Assembly (NCBI GenBank): GCA_035561135.1
Contig: DATMYA010000014.1
Location: 62,001-126,000, forward strand
DNA length: 64,000 nucleotides
Source of the DNA: Clostridia bacterium
GTDB taxonomy: Bacteria; Acidobacteriota; Terriglobia; Terriglobales; Acidobacteriaceae
Reading direction: 5' to 3'
Shown here: one piece after another, positions 26,101 to 32,706 of the stretch
Layout: each line of letters opens with the position of its first letter
Numbering within the stretch: position 1 is the stretch's first letter
The notes under the pieces: model-generated
What the model was told of the DNA's origin: nothing
The model's input: the letters and a program-made list of their open reading frames with translations, nothing else
Database searches by the model: none
Made by a program: the position numbers and the translations under genes

Positions 26101-28847
26101 TCCAGTGTGAAGAACGCCTCGTAAGGCAGGCACACGAGTGTGAATGCCGCCTGGGCGAAATGCCTGCCAGCAGCATGCGTCGCCGCTGCGAGATGCTGAT
26201 CGAGGTGAAGGTCGGCGGGCTTGCGCAGTACATCGTGGCCAGAAATAAGAAAAGAAGGAAGCAGGACGATAGCAATCACCGCCGTCGTCCAGAACCATGC
26301 GCTGGCCAGGACTATCCATCCGAGGATCAACAACAGCGTAAGAGCCGCGGGAATGAGACTGCGGCGAAGATTGTCGAATATCTTCCACCGCGAGAGCGTG
26401 GAGAGCGGGTTCCGTTGGAAGAGCGCGCCGGGTGCGGGAACGCTTGCCAGGGCCCACCGCAGGAGCTGCCAATCGCCGCGAATCCAGCGATGCCGGCGAC
26501 TTACGTCCGCGCCGTAGCGGGCGGGATACTCCTCATAGACCTGCACATCGCTCAACAGTCCAGCGCGCGCGTAGCAGCCTTCCAAAAGATCATGGCTGAG
26601 GATGCGATTCTCCGGGAAGCGCCCGGCGAGTGCCTGTTCGAAGGCGTCCACCTCGTAGATCCCTTTTCCGATGAACGATCCTTCATGGAAGAGGTCTTGA
26701 TAAACGTCGGATACTGCACGGGTGTAGGGATCGATGCCTGGCTCACTCCCATACAGTCGCGCATACCGCGAACGTGTCGCACCCGGCAAGCTCACGGCAA
26801 CTCGCGGTTGCAGGATGCCGTAGCCTTCTACAACGCGTTGCTTCTCACGGTCATAATGCGCTCGATTCAGTGGATGCGCCATAGCCGCAACGAACTGCCA
26901 TGCCGAGTCGCGAGGCAGCTGCGTGTCGGTGTCGAGCGTGATCACGTATTTTACGTTCGAAAGAACGTGAGTATCGCCAACTATCAGGGAGAAACGTTCG
27001 GCTGGGGCCCCGCGCAATAACGCATTCAAATCTCCAAGTTTGCCGCGTTTGCGCTCGTATCCCATCCACACCCGCTCACGGGGATTCCAGCGGCGCGGCC
27101 GATGAAAGAGGAAGAATGTGTTCGACTTTGTGCCAGGATACGTTTCGTTCAGCTGCTCGATCTTCCGTTGAGCAAGCTGCAATAGTGCTTCATCCTCAGG
27201 CAGAGATTCCTTACCTGCATCCCTAAAATCAGTCAGTAGTCCAAAGTGGAGGTTGTCGTCGCGATTTGCGAGAAACCGGACTTCCAGCGCATCGACCAGC
27301 TCTTCGATATTCGCTTCGCTGGAAAGCATCGTGGGAACCACAACCAGCGTTCGCAACTCCGGAGGGATGCCTTCCGAGAAGTCCATCCGTGGCAGCAGGT
27401 GGGGAGTCGCCACAAGTGTCGCCAGCCAGTTAACAAGCGCAATCGCAAGATGACTGGCGCATAGAACCGACACGAGCCCTGTGAGCGCGAACAGCCAACT
27501 ATGTACACCGCCGTGATGCGCCTTGACCAGCAAGACTGCGGCAATGGCGCTGGTGAGAACTACGATTCCGCCTAGGTACAGCAGGAGAGGAGAGCGCTCG
27601 CTCAAGGTGCGAAGATTGCCAGGCAAGTGCGCGTCCGCCGCCTTTATGAGCTGCGGTAGTCCCTTGTCGATCAGATAGAAGCCGACGTGGGCGGAACGAG
27701 GGCTATCAGAGGTATTTGCGTTCTGACGCGCGAGTTGGATCGCCCCGCGCGCGACCTCACTCTCGGAGAGGCCACCGTGTTTCGCGATCTTCTCCACAAC
27801 GTGCCGATACTGGTCACGCGTGGCGAAATCCATCCTGCCGTATATGCCGCCAATGTCTTCTCGGAGAATCTGTTCGACGGCGCTCATTGTTTCGACAAAC
27901 TCGCGCCAATCCATCGCGCCAAGTAGACGTAGACTTCCGATGCTGTTGCTGACGGAAACCTGGTCAGCGGCCTGGCGCTGGTTTTCTGTCTCGACCAACT
28001 GCTTGATCGTCGTACCTGATTCCGAAAGCCGCTGCTCAATCCACGTGAGAGGCAAAGCCAGCGACGGGCCCAGTCCTTGCAAGCGACGAGCCAGTTCTGC
28101 GACGAAGGAACTGACCAGTGGGGGACTCGACCGTGCCATCTCGGCGATCACCAGGATCAGGCTTTTGGGGTCCTTTTCTGCCGTCTCCGTCATCTGGTCT
28201 GCCCAGTTTTGGGCATGTGTCCGGTCGGTAAGGCCGGTGGCGACACGCGCTGCTACTCGTCGGAGATTCTCGATCAATGCAAGCCGAAGCATGATAGGCA
28301 GGGCCCAGAGTTCACCTAGCTTCAATGTGGTGACCGTCTGGTAGGCGGCGATAAAGCTACTGAGACTCTCCAGATCGACGCGCCCGTCGCCGTGCGAGAT
28401 CGTTTCCAGAGCAATGGCGTACGCACGCGGCAGACCAGAGGATGAACCGTTTAACAGGCGAGGCAATTCCCGGCTGTAACCCTTCGGAAGGTGTTTCCTG
28501 GCGGTACGGATCTGCTCTTCTATCAGGTAAAAGTTGTCGAGCAGCCATTCTCCAGCAGGCGTGATTCGTCGTTGCGCGGCCACTGCTTCGGTCAACAGGC
28601 CGCGAACGCCAAGGAGAACATCTTCATTCTCATTTAACCGGGCCAGGAGTTGGTCCGACGCGTGCTTCAAATCCAACTGGTGCAAGCCCGCCAAGCTCTT
28701 CCCGTGCTGCTCCATCTGTTGAGCAGTCAACAATTCTGCACGAAGCGGGGCTTCGTCTGTGGCTTGCTTCCGTGCCAAGTGCGCAGTTCGAAGCCGCGCC
28801 TTCAGGCGCAGCAAGGGCCCACCGATCGTCTTGCGGTTCACGGTCAA
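20127..28847 (-). CDS. Cyclic beta-1,2-glucan synthase (NdvB/Cgs-like)
   Basis: At 2,906 residues this is the largest gene here and close to NdvB/Cgs length. Order of parts: a long N-terminal region, membrane helices from about 427, a GT84 processive glycosyltransferase domain (VITLDTDTQLPRDSAW near 637 with the DxD; RRHRWIRGDWQLLRW near 789), more helices to about 1000, a glucoamylase-like domain (TTDVHLNYQYRAFG near 1456, HHQGMSF near 1544), and two GH94-type phosphorylase modules with the catalytic Asp in GAGDWNDGMN near 2582. The enzyme makes and closes beta-1,2-glucan from UDP-glucose at the inner membrane, for osmotic adaptation or host contact. Start is TTG (GTG two codons on), with AGGAG upstream. 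It is unusual as cargo on a genomic island. Confidence 0.93.
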   Translation of the reverse strand: MTVNRKTIGGPLLRLKARLRTAHLARKQATDEAPLRAELLTAQQMEQHGKSLAGLHQLDLKHASDQLLARLNENEDVLLGVRGLLTEAVAAQRRITPAGEWLLDNFYLIEEQIRTARKHLPKGYSRELPRLLNGSSSGLPRAYAIALETISHGDGRVDLESLSSFIAAYQTVTTLKLGELWALPIMLRLALIENLRRVAARVATGLTDRTHAQNWADQMTETAEKDPKSLILVIAEMARSSPPLVSSFVAELARRLQGLGPSLALPLTWIEQRLSESGTTIKQLVETENQRQAADQVSVSNSIGSLRLLGAMDWREFVETMSAVEQILREDIGGIYGRMDFATRDQYRHVVEKIAKHGGLSESEVARGAIQLARQNANTSDSPRSAHVGFYLIDKGLPQLIKAADAHLPGNLRTLSERSPLLLYLGGIVVLTSAIAAVLLVKAHHGGVHSWLFALTGLVSVLCASHLAIALVNWLATLVATPHLLPRMDFSEGIPPELRTLVVVPTMLSSEANIEELVDALEVRFLANRDDNLHFGLLTDFRDAGKESLPEDEALLQLAQRKIEQLNETYPGTKSNTFFLFHRPRRWNPRERVWMGYERKRGKLGDLNALLRGAPAERFSLIVGDTHVLSNVKYVITLDTDTQLPRDSAWQFVAAMAHPLNRAHYDREKQRVVEGYGILQPRVAVSLPGATRSRYARLYGSEPGIDPYTRAVSDVYQDLFHEGSFIGKGIYEVDAFEQALAGRFPENRILSHDLLEGCYARAGLLSDVQVYEEYPARYGADVSRRHRWIRGDWQLLRWALASVPAPGALFQRNPLSTLSRWKIFDNLRRSLIPAALTLLLILGWIVLASAWFWTTAVIAIVLLPSFLISGHDVLRKPADLHLDQHLAAATHAAGRHFAQAAFTLVCLPYEAFFTLDAIIRTVTRMWFTHRRRLEWNPSGAAGVGKSTSLASVYRKMWFAPALSVAAAIYLAAVRLPAFAIAAPLLAAWFISPAIAWWISRPLVHRGARLSTEQTDFLRRMSRKTWTFFETFVTAEDNWLPPDNYQENPIGAVGHRTSPTNMGLALLSNLAAYDFGYVSAGQLIQRTENALRTMGTMQRHRGHFYNWYDTVSLKPLIPMYVSTVDSGNLAAALLTLRPGLLALPDDRILAARLFAGLSDTLACLLEATQGSFTPELARLPSELAKLCESPPTTLTSARLNLESLISATTNVGKGLQRDSDREGKQRANAFADQCRAAIDELAFLAPWSVALSQEGSGFLSDYNRIPTLREIAALDTDLSALDQQQVGATSEDRTRVTEIQSLIKQGGQRARERISTLATLADQCAELTVLDYDFLYDKARHLFAIGYNVGERRRDPSYYDLLASEARLSTFVAIAQGKLPQQSWFALGRLLTNAGGEPTLLSWSGSMFEYLMPLLIMPTYENTLLDETYKSAVNGQIAYGKRRGVAWGISESGYNTTDVHLNYQYRAFGVPGQGLKRGLADDLVVAPYASALALMVAPEEACLNLQRLAAEGVEGKYGFYEAVDHTTSRVPHGKSSAVVYSFMAHHQGMSFLSLAYLLLNRPMQKRFESDPLFQATTLLLQERIPKATAFYTHADESSAERPTDGGTRTPLRVFKTPNTLIPEVQLLSNGRYHLMVTNSGGGYSRWKDIAVTRWREDATCDEWGTFCFIRDVASGQYWSTAYQPTREPVEEYEAIFSDARAEFRCRNLNYDTHTEIAVSPEDDVEIRRITITNRGRTRRVVDVTSYSEVVLTSSIADALHPAFSNLFVQTKIIRKQRAILCTRRPRSRDEQSPWMFHLMAVHGADTGQPSYETDRMKFIGRGNTIADPQAMSGSAQLSGSEGSVLDPVVAVRHLVTLGPGESATINIVIGMGETREVCLAMIDKYQDRHLADRVFDLAWTHSDVFLRQLNVTEADAQLYARLASSILFANSSLRADASVLIKNNRGQSGLWGYSISGDLPIVLLQIGDPEKIDVVRQLVQAHAYWRLKGLAVDLVIWNEDRAGYRQVLNEQILGLIAAGIETVPPGKPGAIFVRFADQMSAEDRVLLQTVARVTISDGQGSLADQVNRRAPVASAVPRLTPMRTHIAEPDATAAQPRKDLTFSNGVGGFTPDGREYVITTTPEQATPAPWINVLANAKFGTVISESGSANTWAENAHEFRLTPWNNDPVSDSCGEAFYLRDEESGYFWSPAPLPARGATPYVSRHGFGYSVFEHAEGGLRSELWIYVDLKAAVKFEVLKVRNESGRLRRLSITGYAEWVLGDLQSKTSMHVVTDVGHNSSALFARNPYNTEFANRVAFFASDAARQTLTCDRTEFLGRNGTLRNPAAMLQSQLSGKAGVALDPCAAIHVPCEIADREEREIVFILGVGVDAEDASNMVRRFAGHAAARAALEEVWEYWNHTLGAVQVETPDESLNALTNGWLVYQTLACRVWGRSGFYQPGGAFGFRDQLQDVMGLIHAQPPLVREHLLLCASRQFPEGDAQHWWHPPAGRGVRTHCSDDYLWLPLATCRYVLMTGDTGVLDERIHFIEGRLVNPDEDSYWDLPTQSQTVATLYEHCVRAILKSTPVGEHGLPLMGAGDWNDGMNLVGQQGKGESIWLGFFLYQVLMQFASLAKLRGDFSFSERCAAQASQLQNNIEQSGWDGEWYRRAYFDDGTPLGSSTNAECQIDSIAQSWSVLSGAGDNDRSHMAMDSLDRRLVRRDAGLIQLLDPPFDKSELNPGSIKGYVPGVRENGGQYTHAAIWAAMAFAALGDGRRAWELFEMINPVNHGRSAEGIQTYKVEPYVIAADVYAVDPHTGRGGWTWYTGSAAWMYRLITESLLGLRLEVDKLHFEPCLPVDWQSFKLHYRYRETHYHITITQTRGAGIDSHVTVDGVQQNDSCIHLVDDHKDHVAVVQLAVRTQVPAFSR

Positions 28848-28992
28848 CTCTTGATGTCTCCTTCAATCTGACGCGGTATTGTCAATAGCGCAGGCGGGAG
28901 GGTTGCGGCCTGTTATTAGTGACGGCCCGCAATCTGGTCCTGCGACTGGGGCTGGAGAAGTTGACGACAATATTCTGACAGCCGCGCGGGTT

Positions 28993-29184
28993 TTACAGCT
29001 TGACCACCGCGCTAATACCCAGCTTGTTCAGTTCACTAGTGAAACTTACAAGAGCAGTGAGTGCGCGGCCGGCATCACTATCCGGATTCGGCAGCTGCTT
29101 ACCGTTGCGATCTTTGAATCCCTTCACGGTGTCACGGAGCCTTTCGAGTTCATCGAGCGCGACTTGAAGCTTAGTGTTTGTCAT
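28993..29184 (-). CDS. Small hypothetical protein (63 residues)
   Basis: An acidic-basic helical protein starting MTNTKLQVALDELERLRDTV, with a likely coiled coil and a Gly/Pro-containing middle (NGKQLPNPDSDAG). No family recognised. A palindrome of the island motif lies 83 bp upstream of its ATG (29267-29284), which supports real expression. The ribosome site is weak (ACAGG). Confidence 0.5.
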   Translation of the reverse strand: MTNTKLQVALDELERLRDTVKGFKDRNGKQLPNPDSDAGRALTALVSFTSELNKLGISAVVKL

Positions 29185-29266
29185 CCTGTTTCATTCTGCC
29201 TTCGCCACAAATTGCGCGACTGTGAATGCAGCCACTCAACAACGTACACCCATGCAGCCAGAGTGA

Positions 29267-29284
29267 CTGTGCACTATTGCTCAG
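29267..29284. promoter_or_regulatory. Island palindrome, site 1
   Basis: CTGTGCACT-ATTGCTCAG: 7 of 9 positions pair as an inverted repeat around the centre. It lies 83 bp upstream of the 63-residue gene. Part of a family of six sites with consensus CTGnnCAAT.ATTGnnCAG. Confidence 0.5.
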
Positions 29285-29384
29285 TCTGCGGTGTCTAGAC
29301 TTGGCTACTGCATAGCAGAGTCCACACGAATAGTGCAACTCAGACGAGTTCGGCAGCTAGAAGGCTGCTCTGTCCACATGGCAC

Positions 29385-29672
29385 TCAGCGGCGAGTGAAT
29401 GCGGTGACCGCACTTTTCACCAGTCCGCATTCTGTCAGCCCAGAGATCAGGTCATTGACCTCCTTCTGTGCCGCTGCCTCGGCCAATTCCTGTGTTTGCG
29501 CATGTCCCCATGAAACTAATTCGTCGGGATTCTGCGTTCCGCAAATCATCCAGTAAAACCGGACGCTTTTGTGAAAGCGCTCCGCTTGAAACGACATAGT
29601 GTAGGAATTGGAATCGGCGTGAAATCCAACAGTGGCAGGAACGAGGGGACCCTTCGCTTTAACTAAAGCCAT
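29385..29672 (-). CDS. Small hypothetical protein (95 residues)
   Basis: A soluble protein with a beta-rich N-terminal half (VPATVGFHADSNSYTMSFQA, VRFYWMICGTQNP) and a helical C-terminal half (ELAEAAAQKEVNDLISGLTE). No family recognised. It is monocistronic on minus. A half-conserved copy of the island palindrome lies 131 bp upstream (29803). Between 29185 and 29384 I see only site 1 of that motif. Confidence 0.5.
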   Translation of the reverse strand: MALVKAKGPLVPATVGFHADSNSYTMSFQAERFHKSVRFYWMICGTQNPDELVSWGHAQTQELAEAAAQKEVNDLISGLTECGLVKSAVTAFTRR

Positions 29673-29797
29673 TAACTCCTATGTTACGTGGCTAGAAGTC
29701 CCCATGCAAACTACCTTTATTGCGACAGTGATTAGCGAGAGAGCAGATGATGTGGATTGTCCTTCAAAAGCAATCGTCGGGGAAAATCGATCTTGCG

Positions 29798-30112
29798 CTA
29801 GTCTGAGCAATAACGCTTGCGGGCTAAAGAGAGAGCATCGGGGACACCGGTTTTCGCTGAACACTCCTCTTTGTGAAGGCGATGACCCAGGCACTGGGCT
29901 ATCGGAGCACGGCCATTTCCGGAAAGCGCTTCGCCACCCACATTTTTTGCAGAACCGCTCTCTTGGCTGCACATGCTCGGGTCGACTGCACTGCACACGA
30001 GAACCCGCACCGCGTGCCTTATTCGCTCGGACACGATTGCGGCTGTCTGTTTGTCCGTGAAGACCATGTCCAATGCGATGTCCCAGCCGGATTCGTGCCG
30101 AATTACTCTCAT
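29798..30112 (-). CDS. Hypothetical protein (104 residues) with strong ribosome site
   Basis: The ATG at 30112 has GGAGG 8 bp upstream (complement of 30121-30125). The protein begins MRVIRHESGWDIALDMVFTD and then KQTAAIVSERIRHAVRVLV, which looks folded; the rest is Cys- and Gly-containing without clear structure, so a frameshift or decay in the second half is possible. GTTGCTCAA, half of the island palindrome, sits directly upstream (30129-30137). No family recognised. Confidence 0.4.
   Translation of the reverse strand: MRVIRHESGWDIALDMVFTDKQTAAIVSERIRHAVRVLVCSAVDPSMCSQESGSAKNVGGEALSGNGRAPIAQCLGHRLHKEECSAKTGVPDALSLARKRYCSD
29803..29820. promoter_or_regulatory. Island palindrome, degenerate site 2
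   Basis: CTGAGCAAT-AACGCTTGC: the left half matches the consensus exactly, the right half poorly (4 of 9). Twelve bases (TCTGAGCAATAA) are identical with site 4 at 31861. Lies 131 bp upstream of the 95-residue gene and inside the end of the 104-residue frame. Confidence 0.3.
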
Positions 30113-30285
30113 GCTTTCCACCTCCAGTGTTGCTCAACCACTTTCAGATTCGCATTCAGGTACTCGCGACGTCTGTTCAAAAGAGCTCACATACCCGTAC
30201 TTCTGACGAGCAACTTAGATTGGGGTAGGCTATACTTGCCTGATTCGACAGGCAGTCAGACAGATTTTCCCAGTGGAGAATTCCA

Positions 30286-31044
30286 ATGGCCGTCAAACCA
30301 TCTGTTCCCCAAAAGAAAACGAGAAAAAGCATCAGGCGAACGCCTGTGCTTGCTGCTGCCACAACTCCCAAAGTGGTACTGCGTCCTGTTGTGAGCGAAC
30401 CGGTTGCCGCATTCGATCCGCGCGTTCTGCTGGCGAAACTCTCGTCGGGTAAGTCAAGCCGGGAGTACAAAGAGGCCGAATCGATATTCTTGCAAGGTGA
30501 TCCCGCGGATGCGGTGTTCTACATTCAGCGCGGCAAAGTTAAGCTCACGGTAGTCTCCAAGCGGGGCAAAGAGGCCGTTGTTGCAATCTTGGCGGAAAAT
30601 AGTTTCTTTGGCGAGGGCTGTCTGGCGGGTCAACCGCTTCGCATGTCCACAGCAAATTCGGCCCAGCGGAGCACCATCCTGCGGGTGGAGAAGAAGATCA
30701 TGTTAAACCTTCTCCATCAGGACCCCGAGTTCACTGAACGGTTTCTAACCTACCTGCTTTCTCGCAACATTCGCATGGAAGCGGATCTCGTGGATCACCT
30801 CTTCAACTCCAGCGAAAAGCGACTTGCCCGCCTTCTGCTGCTGCTCGCCAACTTTGGCCAGGAATCGAAACCGATACCCCTCATCGCGAAGATGAGCCAG
30901 GAAACGCTTGCGGACATGATCGGCACAACTCGTTCGCGCGTCAGTTTTTTCCTCAATCGGTTCAGGGATCTCGGCTTCATTGACTACAACGGCGAGGGCA
31001 TGAACGTGCACAGTTCGCTGGTCAGCGTCGTACTCCACGACTAG
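30286..31044 (+). CDS. Crp/Fnr-family transcriptional regulator 1
   Basis: A 252-residue regulator: a basic, probably disordered tail (1-45), a cyclic-nucleotide-like beta barrel (about 55-150, with FLQGDPADAVFYIQRGKVKL and NSFFGEGCL), a dimer helix, and a winged HTH (about 195-245) with MSQETLADMIGTTRSRVSFF as the recognition unit. The barrel lacks the full cAMP-contact RTxS motif and has no N-terminal Cys set for an iron-sulfur cluster, so the signal is unknown. GGAG precedes the ATG at 8 bp. It is paralogous to the regulator at 31935, separated by a response regulator. Confidence 0.92.
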   Translation: MAVKPSVPQKKTRKSIRRTPVLAAATTPKVVLRPVVSEPVAAFDPRVLLAKLSSGKSSREYKEAESIFLQGDPADAVFYIQRGKVKLTVVSKRGKEAVVAILAENSFFGEGCLAGQPLRMSTANSAQRSTILRVEKKIMLNLLHQDPEFTERFLTYLLSRNIRMEADLVDHLFNSSEKRLARLLLLLANFGQESKPIPLIAKMSQETLADMIGTTRSRVSFFLNRFRDLGFIDYNGEGMNVHSSLVSVVLHD

Positions 31045-31107
31045 ATCGGGAGACGTTGGAACTCCGCTATCGTTCGAACTTTTACGTGATCAGTGCGTAT
31101 CGACCTA

Positions 31108-31125
31108 CTGTTCAATATTGCTCAG
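31108..31125. promoter_or_regulatory. Island palindrome, site 3
   Basis: CTGTTCAAT-ATTGCTCAG, 7 of 9 positions symmetrical, with an uninterrupted CAATATTG core. It ends 73 bp upstream of the response-regulator start and lies 64 bp after the first Crp/Fnr gene. Confidence 0.6.
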
Positions 31126-31197
31126 CCGCTATCCTTTGAAGTTTGTATCGTGTAATAGAGTCGTTCTGGTCTTCCGAGAGGACTCACTGGATGCAGC

Positions 31198-31830
31198 ATG
31201 AGCAACGCATTGAAAAACCAAATACTTGTTGTCGACGATGAGCCAACCATCCGCCAGAGCATGACTATGCTGCTGGGCTCGGCGGGATACGAGGTCAGTA
31301 CGGCAGAACACGGCTTCGACGCTCTGTTGCAGCTCAAGAAATCGATTCCGGACGTCATCTTGTCGGATCTCAATATGCCGCAGATGTCGGGATTCGAATT
31401 CCTCTCCATCGTTCGCCGCCGCTTTCCAGAGATTCCGGTGATTGCTATCAGCGGCGCCTATTTATCTGGCGACCAGGTACCTGGCGGAGTCATCGCCGAC
31501 GCCTTCTACTCGAAGGGACAACATCACCCCGAAGAACTCTTACGCACGGTCGCGGAATTGATACGAACCACAGTTGAGCGGGCAATCAGCCGGCAACGCA
31601 CATCGGCTCCCGTTTGGATACCGCGGAATGGGAAGGACTCCAGTGGAGTGCCTTTCATTGTGCTGACCTGCACCGAGTGCTTGCGGTCATTCCCATTGAG
31701 CGTCTTGCAGCAGGGCTTACAGGAAATCCAGGAAACGCACTGCCTGTTTTGCGACACCCCGGTAAGATACGTCATCGACTTCTCGATCGACGTTGCTTCT
31801 CCAACAAGGGCAGCCGGCATCTTCGACTGA
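31198..31830 (+). CDS. Response regulator with C-terminal zinc-ribbon-like tail
   Basis: A 210-residue protein. The receiver domain (7-125) has the acid pair Asp13/Asp14, phospho-acceptor Asp57 (VILSDLNMPQMSG) and Lys106 (YSKG). Instead of an HTH or enzymatic output it continues to a C-terminal segment with Cys158, Cys161 (TCTECLRSF) and Cys182, Cys185 (HCLFCDTPV), a likely four-Cys zinc ribbon. No histidine kinase is adjacent. It lies between two Crp/Fnr paralogues, each with an island palindrome nearby, and is probably part of the same signalling unit. Confidence 0.88.
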   Translation: MSNALKNQILVVDDEPTIRQSMTMLLGSAGYEVSTAEHGFDALLQLKKSIPDVILSDLNMPQMSGFEFLSIVRRRFPEIPVIAISGAYLSGDQVPGGVIADAFYSKGQHHPEELLRTVAELIRTTVERAISRQRTSAPVWIPRNGKDSSGVPFIVLTCTECLRSFPLSVLQQGLQEIQETHCLFCDTPVRYVIDFSIDVASPTRAAGIFD

Positions 31831-31861
31831 GTAGCCCAGGTCTCGCTTTCGCTTTTCTTGT

Positions 31862-31879
31862 CTGAGCAATAATGACCAG
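31862..31879. promoter_or_regulatory. Island palindrome, site 4
   Basis: CTGAGCAAT-AATGACCAG, 6 of 9 positions symmetrical. It covers an upstream ATG of the second Crp/Fnr gene and ends 55 bp before the preferred start at 31935, the usual distance for a repressor or activator site. Suggests auto- or cross-regulation by the Crp/Fnr pair. Confidence 0.55.
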
Positions 31880-31934
31880 CACAGCGAGCGATTCGACAGT
31901 ATGCTCCATTGTGGTCGGCTTCAGGAGCCTGTCT

Positions 31935-32588
31935 ATGGCTGGCAACTTTCCAGTGGCTTTCAATTCGGTAGACCTATTCAAAAGGGTCGGCGACCAAGCG
32001 ACCACTTGGGACTTGCAGACTGGCGAAGACATCTTCGCGCAGGGCGATAAAGCGGATGCTATGTTCTACGTCCAGAGTGGCAATGTGAAGCTGACGATTG
32101 CGTCCCAAGGCGGCAAGAAGGCGGTGACTGCCATCCTGCGGAAGGGCGATTTCTTTGGCGAGAATTGCCTCGACAGACAGGCCGTCAGGGTCGCGACTGC
32201 GACAGCGATTCAGCACTCGACGATCTCCCGGGTCAAAAGGGCAACCATTGCTCGCATCATTCGTCAAGAACCTGCCTTTGCGAAGCTGTTTATTTCTTAC
32301 CTCCTCACTCGTATTGGGCGAATCGAAGCTGGTTTTGTGGACCAGATCTTCTACTCCAGCGAAAAGCGATTGGCGAGAATCCTGTTGCTGCTGGCTGGCT
32401 TTGGGCGACAAACGAAGCCGGAAGCGGTCGTCGCAAAGGTGAACCAGGAAACACTCGCGGAAATGGTTGGCACCACGCGTTCCAGAGTGAGTTTTTTCAT
32501 GAACCGATTCAGGATAAAGGGATACATAGACTACAACGGCGAACTTCGCGTGCACGAGGCTCTGCTCAAGTTTCTCCTGCAAGAGTAA
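31935..32588 (+). CDS. Crp/Fnr-family transcriptional regulator 2
   Basis: A 217-residue paralogue of the regulator at 30286. It has the beta barrel (FAQGDKADAMFYVQSGNVKL, GDFFGENCL), a dimer helix and a winged HTH with VNQETLAEMVGTTRSRVSFF. The recognition helices of both paralogues are almost identical (TTRSRVSFF), so they should bind the same DNA. The ATG at 31935 has AGGAG at 7 bp and is preferred over the ATG at 31872, which has no ribosome site and lies in palindrome 4. It lacks the long basic tail of paralogue 1. The signal is unknown. Confidence 0.9.
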   Translation: MAGNFPVAFNSVDLFKRVGDQATTWDLQTGEDIFAQGDKADAMFYVQSGNVKLTIASQGGKKAVTAILRKGDFFGENCLDRQAVRVATATAIQHSTISRVKRATIARIIRQEPAFAKLFISYLLTRIGRIEAGFVDQIFYSSEKRLARILLLLAGFGRQTKPEAVVAKVNQETLAEMVGTTRSRVSFFMNRFRIKGYIDYNGELRVHEALLKFLLQE

Positions 32589-32706
32589 CCGCTGCTGGCA
32601 GGGCGGCCTGCCACCCGCAGCGAGCGGTATCGGCCGCGCGACCGTCAAGAATCCGACGTCGTAATTGGAATAAGACGACTGGGCTTGAATTATTCTCGTG
32701 GACCAC

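Noticed and set aside
26061..27020. Plus-strand frame (319 codons) opposite the glucan synthase
   Set aside because: Shadow frame inside a fully conserved glycosyltransferase domain; composition is unprotein-like.
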